A DNA stretch of 43,574 nt from a virus, in IMG/VR virus record IMGVR_UViG_3300006033_001296, positions 1 through 43,574 of that record, one strand, 5' to 3'. The notes beneath the pieces are model-generated. The model saw nothing but the letters and a program-made list of their open reading frames with translations, did no database searches and had not been told where the DNA came from. Positions 31,154-41,162 of the stretch are shown here, piece by piece (within the stretch, counting starts at the first letter, position 1; every line of letters begins with the position of its first letter). A program made the position numbers and the translations under genes.

Positions 31154-31797
31154 AACTCTCCCTGACCGCCTCCGGCCTGCTCGACAAGTCCCGCCTCGAT
31201 GCCTGGAGCCGGCAGAAGCAGGCTGCCATCCACAAGGCGGTCGCGACCGGAATGCAATCAGGCGGCAAGACCGTTGCTGATGCCGTGCGCAGCAGGGTAA
31301 ATGCCGATTTTACGGTCAGAAAACCGGCCTTCGTGAGATCGCTGCGGGCCAAGGTCTATGACCGCAACCCCGAAAAATTGCCGGCGCTGCTAATCGGCTC
31401 GAAGATTCCCTGGCTCGGCATCCATGTGCGGGGTGGAACCATCTCCGGCCGGATGCTAATTCCATTGACCGAGGAAGGCCGCCGCATCGGTCGTCGAGCG
31501 TTCAAACGGGTCATCGATACGCTGATTCATTCGGGCAACGCGTATTTCATCCGCAAAAACGGCCAGGCCATCCTGATGGCCGAGAACATCAAGGAAAACG
31601 CCTCGGTACTGACCCGGTTCAAGCGCGCGGAACGGAGCCGCACCGGCGCGAAGTCGATCAAGCGCGGCACAGAGATTCCCATTGCCGTGCTGGTACCGGC
31701 GGTGTCCATGAAACGCCGCTTCGATCTGGAAGGAACGGTACGCGGCCAGATGCCCGTCCTGGCCAGAGCAATCGAGAAGCAGTTGACCAAAATTTGA
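31147..31797 (+). CDS. Basic phage tail protein (DUF6441-like)
   Basis: A 216-residue basic protein beginning (GTG) MLKLSLTASGLLDKSRLDAW, with DAVRSRVNADFTVRKPAFVR and RGTEIPIAVLVPAVSMKRRF. I recall similar proteins named DUF6441, but this was not checked. It lies between the chaperone pair and the tape measure, where a minor tail protein such as Z is possible. It overlaps the previous gene by seven bases. Confidence 0.7.
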   Translation: MLKLSLTASGLLDKSRLDAWSRQKQAAIHKAVATGMQSGGKTVADAVRSRVNADFTVRKPAFVRSLRAKVYDRNPEKLPALLIGSKIPWLGIHVRGGTISGRMLIPLTEEGRRIGRRAFKRVIDTLIHSGNAYFIRKNGQAILMAENIKENASVLTRFKRAERSRTGAKSIKRGTEIPIAVLVPAVSMKRRFDLEGTVRGQMPVLARAIEKQLTKI

Positions 31798-31813
31798 GAG
31801 AGATGAATTTGTC

Positions 31814-34411
31814 GTGACTCAGGATCGCGCCCAACTGCTGATTACTGCCGTTGACCAGACCCGCTCGGCCTTCGACTCGATTCGCGGCAACCTGTCCAAG
31901 CTCGGTGATGAATCGAACCGGGTCAAGGGAATGCTGGCCGGACTTGGTGTATCGCTTTCCGTGGTCGGGTTTGCCACCATGATCAAGAGCGCCATCGATG
32001 CAGCCGATCAACTGAACAAGCTCTCGCAAAAGATCGGTATCTCGGTCGAAGCGCTGTCGACTTTGCGCTTCGCCGCGCAATTGTCCGATGTCAGCCTGGA
32101 GACCCTGCAGAAGGGGATCAAGGGGCTGTCCCAGAACATTACTGAGGCCAATACCGGTATCGGCGACGGGGCGCAGGTCTTCGATGCCCTTGGTATCTCG
32201 GTCAGAAATGCCGATGGCAGCATGAAGTCCACCGAAGCTGTGCTGCTACAGGTGGCCGATGTCTTCGCCAACCTGGAGGATGGCGCGGTCAAGACGGCGC
32301 TCGCCGTGAAGCTGTTCGGCAAGAGTGGCATGGACATGATCCCGTTCCTGAATCAGGGGGCGGCTGGCATCACTCAACTGACTGCCGAGGCTGAACGACT
32401 GGGCCTCAAGCTCACCACTGAGACGGCGCGCTCGGCGGAAGCCTTCAACGACAACCTCACGGCACTCAAGGCATCGAGCTCCTCGCTCGGCATCGCACTG
32501 GCCCGTGATTTTCTGCCGGAACTGACGAACATCACCAACGCCATGCGCGAAGCGGCCAATGAGGCGGGAACGTTGAAGGCGTTGTGGGTCGGTCTGGGCG
32601 GGGTTGGCAATCTGATCTTCAACGGCACCGAGATCAAACGTGCCCGCGACGAGGTTGCGCGGATTCAGGAACTGGTCGATTCGACGCGCAAGAAGGTCGA
32701 TACCGGCAAGGCGCCCGTGCCGTTCATGCCCTTCGACGTCAAGTTCAACGATGGCGCGATGGCGACGCTGCGGAAGAACCTCGCCCAATGGGAGCAGGAA
32801 CTGGCGGGGGCGAAGCAGCGCCTCGATGATCTGACCAGTCCAAAGCGCCCCGAAGAGAAGACGCCGACCGGCAAGCCCACCGAGGACATGCAGCGCATCG
32901 CCTGCGTGGTATCCGGTGGGCAATGGGTCAATGGCAAGTGCGAGAAAAAATCCGCCGGGGGTGCGGAGAAGGACACGACTGGCGCACAGCTTGCGGTGGT
33001 CAAGGCGCAGGCCGAAGCCGAATTCAAAGTCCTCAAGGAAGGGCTCGATCTGCAGAAGACGGCCCTGGATCGCGCGCTCGACGACCGTCTGGTCTCGATC
33101 CGCGACTACTACGGCCGCAAGACGCAGATCGAGCAACAGGCCATCGATCAGGAGTTGGCGGCCAAACAGCAGGAGTTGACCGCGCAATCGGCCATTGCGG
33201 TCGGCGGCAAGGACGAAGCGCAGCGCCTGCGGGCCAAGGCCGAGGTCAAGAAACTCGAAGGCGAAATCACCGTGCTCAACATGAAGCGCAGCGAAGTCGA
33301 GGTCGCCAATGCCCACGCTGCCGCCAAGGCAGAGAAGGAACTGGCCGACGAACTCGCCCGTGTGCGTGACCGCTTGGCCGAGATCCGGGGCGCAGGGGGT
33401 GGAGGGGGTGGCGACGTGACCCGCGCCCGACTCGAACGTGAATACCAGCCGCTCATCGAGAAACTCAATCGCATGGGCGACACCACCGGCGCGGCCGATG
33501 TCGGACGCCTGATCAACGTCGAGGCGGACCTGGCGGAACTCGCCAAGCTTGAACGCCAGTACGGCGTCGTCACGGAGCGCATGGCCATTCGCGAGCGCGA
33601 ACTACAGGTGCAGAAGGACGCCGGGATGCTCACCGAGTCGCAGATGCGGCGCGGCGTACTCGAGTTACACCAGCAGACCGCCGCCGAAGTGGACGGCTTG
33701 ATTCCGAAGATGCAGGAACTGGCTGCATCCACCGGGTCGGAGGAAGCCATCAACCGCGTGGCCCGACTCAAGGTGGAAGTCGCCAGCCTAAAGACCGAGG
33801 CCGACGATGTCGCCACCCGCATCAACGGCGACGTGGAAAACGCCTTCGCCACGATGTTCGAGCAGATCGGTTCGGGGGCGAAATCGGCCAAGGATGCCTT
33901 TGCCGATTTTGCCCGTTCGGTGATTTCGGCGATCAACCGCATCGCTGCGCAGAAAATCGCCGAAGAATTGTTCGGCGGGATGAGCAAGGGCGGCGGTGGC
34001 GGCTTGGGTGGCCTGATCTCGGGGCTATTCCAGTGGGCCGGCTTTGCGTCCGGTGGTTACGTCACAGGGCCAGGCACGACCACCAGCGATTCCATTCCGG
34101 CACGACTGTCCGCCGGGGAATACGTCCTGCGTGCGGAGGCGGTGCGCCGGGTCGGCGTCGAGTTTCTGCATGCCCTGAACGGCGGTCTGGCCGCACCCCG
34201 CTGGTTGGGGCCGCGTCTGGCCTTTGCCGAGGGTGGTCTGGTACCGGATATCGCCCAAGCTCCTGCTGCTTCACCGTCGCAATCGGTGCGCATCGTCAAT
34301 GTCATCGATCCCGGCATGGCGGCCGACTACCTGAATTCCGCCGCCGGTGAAAAAACCATTCTCAACGTGCTTTCACGCAATGGCTCGGCCGTGCGCGAAT
34401 TACTGAGGTAA
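31814..34411 (+). CDS. Tail tape measure protein
   Basis: An 865-residue protein that sets tail length. The N-terminal part is a tape-measure-type domain (LLITAVDQTRSAFDSIRGNL and a short hydrophobic segment LAGLGVSLSVVGFATM). A long charged helical coiled coil follows (about 390-690), with a CVVSGGQWVNGKC loop at about 357-369. The C-terminal end has the common FASGGYVTGPGTTTSDSIPA motif. The start is GTG 31814; the ribosome site is modest. Size is typical of a siphophage with a tail of about 130 nm, by rule of thumb. Confidence 0.92.
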   Translation: MTQDRAQLLITAVDQTRSAFDSIRGNLSKLGDESNRVKGMLAGLGVSLSVVGFATMIKSAIDAADQLNKLSQKIGISVEALSTLRFAAQLSDVSLETLQKGIKGLSQNITEANTGIGDGAQVFDALGISVRNADGSMKSTEAVLLQVADVFANLEDGAVKTALAVKLFGKSGMDMIPFLNQGAAGITQLTAEAERLGLKLTTETARSAEAFNDNLTALKASSSSLGIALARDFLPELTNITNAMREAANEAGTLKALWVGLGGVGNLIFNGTEIKRARDEVARIQELVDSTRKKVDTGKAPVPFMPFDVKFNDGAMATLRKNLAQWEQELAGAKQRLDDLTSPKRPEEKTPTGKPTEDMQRIACVVSGGQWVNGKCEKKSAGGAEKDTTGAQLAVVKAQAEAEFKVLKEGLDLQKTALDRALDDRLVSIRDYYGRKTQIEQQAIDQELAAKQQELTAQSAIAVGGKDEAQRLRAKAEVKKLEGEITVLNMKRSEVEVANAHAAAKAEKELADELARVRDRLAEIRGAGGGGGGDVTRARLEREYQPLIEKLNRMGDTTGAADVGRLINVEADLAELAKLERQYGVVTERMAIRERELQVQKDAGMLTESQMRRGVLELHQQTAAEVDGLIPKMQELAASTGSEEAINRVARLKVEVASLKTEADDVATRINGDVENAFATMFEQIGSGAKSAKDAFADFARSVISAINRIAAQKIAEELFGGMSKGGGGGLGGLISGLFQWAGFASGGYVTGPGTTTSDSIPARLSAGEYVLRAEAVRRVGVEFLHALNGGLAAPRWLGPRLAFAEGGLVPDIAQAPAASPSQSVRIVNVIDPGMAADYLNSAAGEKTILNVLSRNGSAVRELLR

Positions 34412-34414
34412 GCC

Positions 34415-35221
34415 ATGGCTTTTACCAGTGGCACTGCCACCGATTATCTCGATCTCTTGAACCGACTCAAGCAGTTCATCACCCAGGACATGCTGCCGGC
34501 CAACGAGCGCTGGTCAGTGCTGCGCTGGGTGCCCGGACCGCCGGCAGAACTGGTGCTCCAGGGCCCTGGGCTTGCCGGTACGGAGCAAATTAACGTCGGT
34601 ATCCTGTCCGAGGCCGGCGCTGACTATGGCAACTGGAAACTGCGTGGCTTCGTCGGTTGGAATGCGGCGCAGACCTTCGACGGCCAGTACAACCCGAGCG
34701 GGACGTTCTACGCGCTGCTGATGGCCTCCGCCATGCCGTATTGGATCGTCGCCAACGGTCGGCGCATCGTCCTTGTCGCCAAGACCGGCACCTATTACGA
34801 AATGATGCATCTGGGCTTGTTCCTGCCTTATGCCACGCCGGGACAATACCCGTACCCGCTTCTAGTCGGCGGCACTTATAACAGTTCGACGCGCTGGAGC
34901 AATTCCTACCAATACCGCAATCACCTGCCCAAATCGTCGGGGTATTCGGGTGCGTACTACGCGCCGACCGGCGTGTGGACCGGGGTGTCGGCAATGTGGC
35001 CGAACAGTTGGGGCAGCAACACGCGCGAGTGCCCCGACGGCTCCTACCCGCTGCTGCCGTTCATCCTGGCCGGCTTGGGGGAGATGGACGGCTGCTACTG
35101 CATACCGGGCTACGCCAATGCCGTCGAGAACATCATCAGCATCGGTGGCGTCGATCATCTGGTGGTGCAGGACGTGTATCGCACCGGCTACAGCGACTAC
35201 TGGGCCCTAAAACTCGCGTAA
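34415..35221 (+). CDS. Tail-tip protein, paralogue 1
   Basis: A 268-residue protein with a helix at the start (MAFTSGTATDYLDLLNRLKQ) and a beta-rich body including PNSWGSNTRECPDGSYPLLP. It shares its N-terminal MAFxSG...DLL pattern and C-terminal IxxGGxDxxV pattern with the next gene, so the two look like tandem paralogues. No family was recognised. Context between the tape measure and the tail tip suggests a tail distal or adhesion part. Confidence 0.75.
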   Translation: MAFTSGTATDYLDLLNRLKQFITQDMLPANERWSVLRWVPGPPAELVLQGPGLAGTEQINVGILSEAGADYGNWKLRGFVGWNAAQTFDGQYNPSGTFYALLMASAMPYWIVANGRRIVLVAKTGTYYEMMHLGLFLPYATPGQYPYPLLVGGTYNSSTRWSNSYQYRNHLPKSSGYSGAYYAPTGVWTGVSAMWPNSWGSNTRECPDGSYPLLPFILAGLGEMDGCYCIPGYANAVENIISIGGVDHLVVQDVYRTGYSDYWALKLA

Positions 35222-35243
35222 TGCGGCCCATGTGAGGTAATCA

Positions 35244-36002
35244 ATGGCATTTCAATCCGGCATAACCACCTCGCCGAACGATCTCCTCGACAAGATCCGG
35301 CTCTTCGCCACCGGGGTCTGCGGTTACACGCAACTGATGTACCAAGCAGATGCCGGCTACTTTCGCCTGCACCTTCAGCACGCCGCCAGTGGCCAGTTTG
35401 TTAACCTGCATTCCTATGCGAGCTACGTCGCCTGGTACGGCTCGACCAGTTTCAACAGTGGGCTGGCCTACAGTTCGCAAACCGTCGCATCGGGTTCGTT
35501 CTCTGTATCCCAGATGTCGGGCAGCGCCGAGTATTTCCTCTTCGGCGGCGATGGCTGGTGCTATTGCATCGTACAGACGGCCAGCACCACTTACGGGCCG
35601 CTCATCTTCGGGGCGATCACCAAGACCTGCACATTCACTGGTGGTGCTTTCCTGTCGGACACCTACAGCACTTATGTTCGGGCCGACATCGACGGCAATA
35701 CGAACAAGTGGAAGGTCGGCACCTCCGGCACGGATGCAGTGCGGGCCTTCTACAACGCTACCACGCGCCAACTCGACAGCTATTCGCCCATCGCCTTCAA
35801 CGGCGTGACACCCATGTATCCCTGCACGATTGAAGTTGGTCGCCCGACGCCGAGCTACTTCTACTCGATGATGGGTTTCGCGCCCGGTGTGCGCTTGTTG
35901 CGCATGAACGGACAGTACGTGAACAAGGACATCGTCACGCTGGGTGGTAGCGACTGGATGGTCTTCAGCATGAGTTACGGCGGCTACGGATTTCTGAAAT
36001 GA
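35244..36002 (+). CDS. Tail-tip protein, paralogue 2
   Basis: A 252-residue protein beginning MAFQSGITTSPNDLLDKIRL, related in pattern to the previous gene. The body is rich in Ser/Thr/Tyr/Gly and beta-type. The C-terminus has KDIVTLGGSDWMVFSMSYGG. The end overlaps the next gene by four bases (ATGA). GAGGTAATCA precedes the ATG. Function is inferred from context as a virion protein. Confidence 0.75.
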   Translation: MAFQSGITTSPNDLLDKIRLFATGVCGYTQLMYQADAGYFRLHLQHAASGQFVNLHSYASYVAWYGSTSFNSGLAYSSQTVASGSFSVSQMSGSAEYFLFGGDGWCYCIVQTASTTYGPLIFGAITKTCTFTGGAFLSDTYSTYVRADIDGNTNKWKVGTSGTDAVRAFYNATTRQLDSYSPIAFNGVTPMYPCTIEVGRPTPSYFYSMMGFAPGVRLLRMNGQYVNKDIVTLGGSDWMVFSMSYGGYGFLK

Positions 36003-37687
36003 CGACCTACGCTGGAGCCATTCTGCCGTCCGGATTGCCGTCTGATCCTGCCTACGGTGCGGCCTACAAGTTCCTGCCGGCCCCTTTGACGTTGCCTTAC
36101 CCGAGCGCCTTGGCTAGCAACCCGCCGAATTCGGGGGCGATGACCAACAACCTGCCGGTCGCCGAAATCGTGGTGGGCTTTGCGGGAAATGTCCTTCGTC
36201 AGTTCGAGCAGGACTGGTATCACCACGTCCACCTGCTGCCGGCCAAGATCGCACTGGGCAACCTGCTGTCGACGCAGATGCGCCAGGTCGAGGTCTGGAA
36301 CGCCCATTTCGCCCCCAAGACCCTGTCGGCGCTCAATGGCCAGAACGATGGCGGCATCACGCTCGCTGCCCCGGCGAATCCGCCGACCACTTACGGAATG
36401 CTGGAGTCGCGCCTGCACAACGTCTCGGTCAGCCTCGACGGGCCGCCGGTGATCGAGGCAAGTTTCACCTTCCAGTTTCCCAACGAAGCGCCGACCCTGT
36501 CGATCTCCGGTAGGCGCGTCGTGGTCTTCGGTCTGAAACCCAACTGGGCGGATGGCTGGTTGGAGCGCCTGATGTGGGCAACCGACGTGCTGGCTGCCCG
36601 CGACGGCACCGAACAGCGGGTCAGCCTGCGTGCCAAGCCACGTCGCTCGCTGGAATTCTCAATCCTGGTCGGCCGCGACGATGCGGCGCTGCTGGATGTG
36701 CTGCTCTCAAGCTGGCAGTCCCGGGTCTATGCGTTGCCCATCTGGCCCGACAAGGCAGTCCTGGCAGCCACGGTCACGGCCGGCAGTACGGTGATTCCGT
36801 TGACTACTACCAATCTCGAATACGAGGCCGACGGCTTGCTGGTAATCGGTTCTGACAGTCGCAACACCGAGGCGGCGGAAGTGCTGTCGGTGGCGAGCAA
36901 TGCCGTGACCCTGAAACAACCGTTGCTGCAGACCTGGCCTGCAGGTGCGTTCGTGACGCCGGCGCGCACGGCCCGTCTGCGAGTGACGCAGGCAGTGTCG
37001 CGTGTGACCGACGCCATCGCCCGGGCCCGCCTCGTATTCGACATTGCCGGCACCACGGCCATCGCGAAACAGGAGTCGGCGACCACCTTCAACTCGACAC
37101 CAGTCTGGACGACACGGCCGAATCGGGTACGCGATGTCGATGCCGACTACCTGCGACTGGCCGAGGTGCTGGATTTCGAGACCGGCATCACGGCAGTGGA
37201 TGACCATGCCGCGCGTCCCTTCGTGCGGCGATCCTTCGACTACCTCTTCAAGAACCGTGCGGAGATTTCGGCTTTCCGGGGCTGGCTGGCTGCCCGGCTG
37301 GGCCGTCTGACGGCGTTCTGGCACCCGACCTGGGAAGCCTCCATCGTCCCGACCAAGAAAATTCTCTCCAACCAGACGGTGATGACGGTGGCCTCGCGCG
37401 GCTACGCGCTCTATTTCAATCCGATGCCGGGCCGCACGGAAGTGGCCTTCCTGCACAAGAACGGCACCTGGTACTTCCGCACCATCACGAGTTTCGGGGC
37501 GGGCACTACCGGCGACGAAGAAGTGATGGCAATCAACCAGTCCTTCGGCTTCGATGCCAATCCCGAGGATTGGGTCGCCATCTACTTTCTGGAGAAGACC
37601 CGACTCGACGCCGACCAGATCGAAATCAACTGGCAGACGGACAGTGTGGCGGAAGTCTCGCTACCAGTGCGCAGCGTGAAGTCGTAA
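35999..37687 (+). CDS. Tail distal-tip structural protein
   Basis: A 562-residue protein. It has a central block (SRVYALPIWPDKAVLAATVT) and a C-terminal block FDYLFKNRAEISAFRGWLAA with RLTAFWHPTW, which recurs in phage tail-tip proteins of this type. It appears to be a distal-tail or baseplate-like protein with several beta domains. It lies between the paralogous pair and the BR0599 protein. The specific role is inferred. Confidence 0.75.
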   Translation: MTTYAGAILPSGLPSDPAYGAAYKFLPAPLTLPYPSALASNPPNSGAMTNNLPVAEIVVGFAGNVLRQFEQDWYHHVHLLPAKIALGNLLSTQMRQVEVWNAHFAPKTLSALNGQNDGGITLAAPANPPTTYGMLESRLHNVSVSLDGPPVIEASFTFQFPNEAPTLSISGRRVVVFGLKPNWADGWLERLMWATDVLAARDGTEQRVSLRAKPRRSLEFSILVGRDDAALLDVLLSSWQSRVYALPIWPDKAVLAATVTAGSTVIPLTTTNLEYEADGLLVIGSDSRNTEAAEVLSVASNAVTLKQPLLQTWPAGAFVTPARTARLRVTQAVSRVTDAIARARLVFDIAGTTAIAKQESATTFNSTPVWTTRPNRVRDVDADYLRLAEVLDFETGITAVDDHAARPFVRRSFDYLFKNRAEISAFRGWLAARLGRLTAFWHPTWEASIVPTKKILSNQTVMTVASRGYALYFNPMPGRTEVAFLHKNGTWYFRTITSFGAGTTGDEEVMAINQSFGFDANPEDWVAIYFLEKTRLDADQIEINWQTDSVAEVSLPVRSVKS

Positions 37688-37700
37688 CCAGGATCCAAGG

Positions 37701-38498
37701 ATGAGCTACAACACGCAGGAAATCTCGGCGGCCGCCGGCCAGCCGGTGGAACTCTATCGCTTCGTCCTTGGCCAGTTGGTGTGGACGGTGACGAGCGGTC
37801 GCGAGGCGATCACCTATCAGGTCGAGAGCTACCAACCCGCCGTGATCCGCCGCTCGGCGGTCGAGCAGTCACCGGAGTTTGCTCGGAATGGCATCGACCT
37901 CGAATGCGCCCGTGATTTCGCCGTGGCGCAGCTCTTCGCGGCCGCGCGTCCCAACGGCGTCGTGTCGCTCACGGTGTTCCGCAATCACCTCGGTGACTCC
38001 GAGTACATCACCTGGTGGAAGGGGCGCGTGGCCTCTGTCGCCTTCATGGGTAGTACCGCGAAGATTCGTTGCGAGTCGATCTTCACGGCCCTGAAACGCC
38101 CTGGCTTGCGTGCCTATTACCAGACCGGTTGCCGCCATGCGCTGTTCGATCCGGGATGCGGCGTGAACAACCAAGCCTACAAACTCACCGGCACGGTGGC
38201 GTCGTTCTCCGGACTGAATGTCATCTCCAGTACCTTCCTGTCGCAGGCATCGGGCTGGCTGACTGGGGGTTACCTGCGCGTCGGTGGCGTGCCGCGCATG
38301 ATTACCAATCACTCCGGCGACACCATCACGCTTTCGGCTGTGCTGCCGGGACTGGCCGCAGGGGTGGCGTTCGAGGCCTTTGCCGGCTGTGACCGGACGT
38401 TTGCCACCTGCCAGTCCAAGTTTGGCAACAGTCTCAATTTCGGCGGGTTCCCCTGGATTCCCGCCAAGAACCCCTTTGCCGGGGATTCCATCGTCTGA
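37701..38498 (+). CDS. BR0599/DUF2163-type tail protein with gpL-like cysteines
   Basis: A 265-residue tail-tip protein. The N-terminal 150 residues fit the DUF2163 pattern (YRFVLGQLVWTVTSGREAIT). The C-terminus has GCRHALFDPGCG and GCDRTFATCQSKFGNSLNFG, then GFPWIPAKNPF, the BR0599 signature. The four cysteines recall the iron-sulfur domain of lambda gpL, so a metal cluster is plausible. CAAGGATG lies before the ATG. Confidence 0.88.
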   Translation: MSYNTQEISAAAGQPVELYRFVLGQLVWTVTSGREAITYQVESYQPAVIRRSAVEQSPEFARNGIDLECARDFAVAQLFAAARPNGVVSLTVFRNHLGDSEYITWWKGRVASVAFMGSTAKIRCESIFTALKRPGLRAYYQTGCRHALFDPGCGVNNQAYKLTGTVASFSGLNVISSTFLSQASGWLTGGYLRVGGVPRMITNHSGDTITLSAVLPGLAAGVAFEAFAGCDRTFATCQSKFGNSLNFGGFPWIPAKNPFAGDSIV

Positions 38499-38508
38499 GG
38501 ACAGATCC

Positions 38509-38748
38509 ATGTGGGTACAGATTGCAATCTGGGTGATCACCACGGTCATCGGCATGCTGCTTGCGCCGAAGCCGCCCAAGCCTGCTTCCGCCACGCCGGG
38601 CAACCTCGATGTGCCAGTGGCGGAATCCGGAAAACCCATTCCAGTGCTGTTCGGCACGCGCGTCATCCGTCAGGCCAACGTCGTTTGGTACGGCGACGTC
38701 AAGACCACCGAGATTCGCCAATCGTCCGGTAGTGGAGGCAAGAAATGA
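38509..38748 (+). CDS. Small membrane-type tail module protein
   Basis: A 79-residue protein with one hydrophobic segment near the start (VQIAIWVITTVIGMLLAP) and a conserved-looking tail (GKPIPVLFGTRVIRQANVVW, then YGDVKTTEI). GAGGACAGATCC gives a ribosome site. Such small proteins occur between the gpL-like and gpJ-like genes. It ends by overlapping the next gene (ATGA). Confidence 0.75.
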   Translation: MWVQIAIWVITTVIGMLLAPKPPKPASATPGNLDVPVAESGKPIPVLFGTRVIRQANVVWYGDVKTTEIRQSSGSGGKK

Positions 38749-38951
38749 TTGTGACGCACGACGACGCCAAGGCCTTCGGCTACTGCAATGCCGGCCTACG
38801 CAAGTGGTTCCCGCGCGATGGCGTGACCTTCGACGATTTCCGGCAACACGGCGTGACCGCCGACTGGCTGCGCGCCACCGGCGATGCCATGGCGTGCCGG
38901 CTGGCCGATGCCGTCGAACAGCAGCGCGAGCAACAGCAGGAGATGACGTAA
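38745..38951 (+). CDS. Small tail module protein
   Basis: A 68-residue protein (MIVTHDDAKAFGYCNAGLRK, then WFPRDGVTFDDFRQHGVTAD). It resembles a common family of small proteins next to gpJ-like genes, but no name is given here. It overlaps the previous gene by ATGA and ends just before the tail-tip gene start. The C-terminus is Gln-rich. Confidence 0.72.
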   Translation: MIVTHDDAKAFGYCNAGLRKWFPRDGVTFDDFRQHGVTADWLRATGDAMACRLADAVEQQREQQQEMT

Positions 38952-41162
38952 ATGGGTGGCGGAGGTAAAGGCGGTGGCGGTTCGTCATCGTATGTCGTCG
39001 GCCATCGCTATTACGCCGGATTGCACCTGGCGATCTGCCACGGCCCGGTGGATGCGGTGACGCGCATCATCGTCGGCGAACGCACGGCGTGGAGTGGCAG
39101 CGTCACGTCTTCGCAGACGCTCTACGTGAATGCCCCGGAACTCTTCGGCGGGGATTCGCGCGAGGGTGGCGTTCAGGGTTACGTCGAGGTCAAGCTGGGC
39201 GGGCCGGCGGAAACAATCTCGGGCTATCTGCAGCAGAAACTCGGCAGCGTCATTCCGGCCTTCCGAGGGGTGGTCTCGATCATCGTTCAGCAGTGCCAAC
39301 TGTCGGCGATGAACCCCTACATCAAGCCGTGGAGCATCGAGGCACGACGCATCCCGGCTCCGGCTGCCCTGGGGAGTGGCTACATCAATGGTGATGCCAA
39401 CCCGGCACACATCATTTACGAGTGCCTGAACAATGCCACCTGGGGGCTGGGCTACGCCGCCAGCGAAATCGATGCGAGCAGTTTCCAGACGGCAGCCAAC
39501 ACGCTGGCCTCGGAGCAGTACGGACTGTCCTTGCTTTGGGATCGCGAGCAGCCGCTGGAGGAATTCATCGCCGAGATACTCCGGCACATTGATGGCACGC
39601 TCTACGTCCATCCGCGTACCGGCAAGTTCGTTCTGAAACTGGCTCGGGCTGACTACAACGTTTCCAGCCTGCTGGTGCTTGATGCCTCGAACATTCTTGA
39701 ACTGGAGAGTTTCTCCCGGCCCTCGGAATCGGAACTCGTCAATCAGATCACCGTCCGTTACCGAGATCGTTCCACCGACAAGGACGCCGCCATCACGGTG
39801 CATGACCTGGCGGCACTGGAACTGGCGGGTGGTGTTGTTTCGTCGGCGACGGTCGACTATCCAGGAATCAGCAATGGCAGCCTGGCGTCCCGCGTGGCGC
39901 TGGGCGACCTCAAGCAACTCTCGGTACCGCTGGCCAAGGCCACGCTGATCGCCAATCGGCAGGCATCGAATCTCAATATCGGCGACGTATTCAAGTTCAC
40001 CTGGCCGGAACTGGGTATTGCGCAACTGGTGATGCGAGTCGTGCGCGTGTCCTATGGCACGCTGACCGACGGTCGGGTGCGAATCGAGTGCGTGGAAGAC
40101 ATCTTCGGCCTGCCGTCCGCCTCCTACGTGTCCCCGACCCCGACTTCGTGGGTATCTCCGCTAACCTCGCCAGCCCCGGTGCCGTATCGCCGGTTGAACG
40201 AAGCGCCGTGGTGGACCGTGGTCAAACGGGTAGTCGGCGAATCGGCGACTGCACAAAACGAACTCGACCCACAGGGCGGACTGCTGGTGGCCTGCGCGAG
40301 TCGCCCGTCCGGTGATTCGCTCAACGTCAAACTGCTGACGCGCCAGGGCAGCGCTGCCTACGCTGAGGTGGATACGATGGGCTTCACGCCGAATGCGACG
40401 CTCATCAATGCCTGTGATGAGCAGGCCACGGTATTCAGCATCGGCAATGGCCAAGACCTGGACATTGTGAAGCTCAACACTTACGCCTACCTCGACAACG
40501 AGATCGTGGCGGTCAAGGCGATCAATCTGGTGACGGGCACCGTCACGGTGGATCGCGGCGTGCTCGATACAGTGCCGGCACCGCATCTGGCATCCGCGCG
40601 CATCTGGTTCGCCGATGCGTTCGAGGCGCTAGTCACCGAGCAATACCTCTCTGGCGAGTCGCTGCAGGTCAAGATGCTTCCGGCGACTGGCCTTGGGCGA
40701 CTGGCGGAATCCGCAGCACCAGCAGACAGCTACACGTTTGCAGGCCGCATGATCCGTCCCTATCCACCGGGGAACGTGAAGGTGAATAACGTGATGTGGC
40801 CGACGACGATTCTCGGTCAGATTGCACTCACCTGGGCCCACCGTGACCGCATGCAGCAGACGGTCTATCTGGTGACGCAGTCGGAGGGCAACATCGGCCC
40901 GGAGGTGGGCGTGACCTACACGGTGCGCTTCTACAACGAGAACAACTCGCTCCAGAAAACCCTGACGGGGCTCACCACAACCACCTGGACGTATCTCTCT
41001 GCTGACGAGGCGACCGATAGCGGACTGGGCCGCATCAACGGCAAGTTCAAGGTTGAGATCGAAGCCGTGCGCGCTGGCTACACCAGCTGGCAGAAACAGA
41101 CCCGCAGCGTCGACCGCGCAGGGTACGGCCTGAACTATGGCAAATACTATGGAGGCATCTAA
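38952..41162 (+). CDS. gpJ-like tail tip / host-specificity protein
   Basis: A 736-residue protein that begins MGGGGKGGGGSSSYVVGHRY, has the hub region (PAHIIYECLNNATWGLGYAA, LYVHPRTGKFVLKLARADYN) typical of gpJ-like tail proteins, and a fibronectin-like segment near the end. It should form the central tail fibre hub that contacts the host receptor. The C-terminal part (after about 600) is the likely variable receptor-binding region. Its stop overlaps the next ATG by one base. Confidence 0.87.
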   Translation: MGGGGKGGGGSSSYVVGHRYYAGLHLAICHGPVDAVTRIIVGERTAWSGSVTSSQTLYVNAPELFGGDSREGGVQGYVEVKLGGPAETISGYLQQKLGSVIPAFRGVVSIIVQQCQLSAMNPYIKPWSIEARRIPAPAALGSGYINGDANPAHIIYECLNNATWGLGYAASEIDASSFQTAANTLASEQYGLSLLWDREQPLEEFIAEILRHIDGTLYVHPRTGKFVLKLARADYNVSSLLVLDASNILELESFSRPSESELVNQITVRYRDRSTDKDAAITVHDLAALELAGGVVSSATVDYPGISNGSLASRVALGDLKQLSVPLAKATLIANRQASNLNIGDVFKFTWPELGIAQLVMRVVRVSYGTLTDGRVRIECVEDIFGLPSASYVSPTPTSWVSPLTSPAPVPYRRLNEAPWWTVVKRVVGESATAQNELDPQGGLLVACASRPSGDSLNVKLLTRQGSAAYAEVDTMGFTPNATLINACDEQATVFSIGNGQDLDIVKLNTYAYLDNEIVAVKAINLVTGTVTVDRGVLDTVPAPHLASARIWFADAFEALVTEQYLSGESLQVKMLPATGLGRLAESAAPADSYTFAGRMIRPYPPGNVKVNNVMWPTTILGQIALTWAHRDRMQQTVYLVTQSEGNIGPEVGVTYTVRFYNENNSLQKTLTGLTTTTWTYLSADEATDSGLGRINGKFKVEIEAVRAGYTSWQKQTRSVDRAGYGLNYGKYYGGI

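Noticed and set aside
32246-33316. Long minus-strand open frame within the tape measure gene
   Set aside because: High GC shadow of a coiled-coil coding region; no ribosome site or motif.
38985-40025. Minus-strand open frame opposite the gpJ-like gene
   Set aside because: Shadow of a clear tail gene; no domain and no start context.
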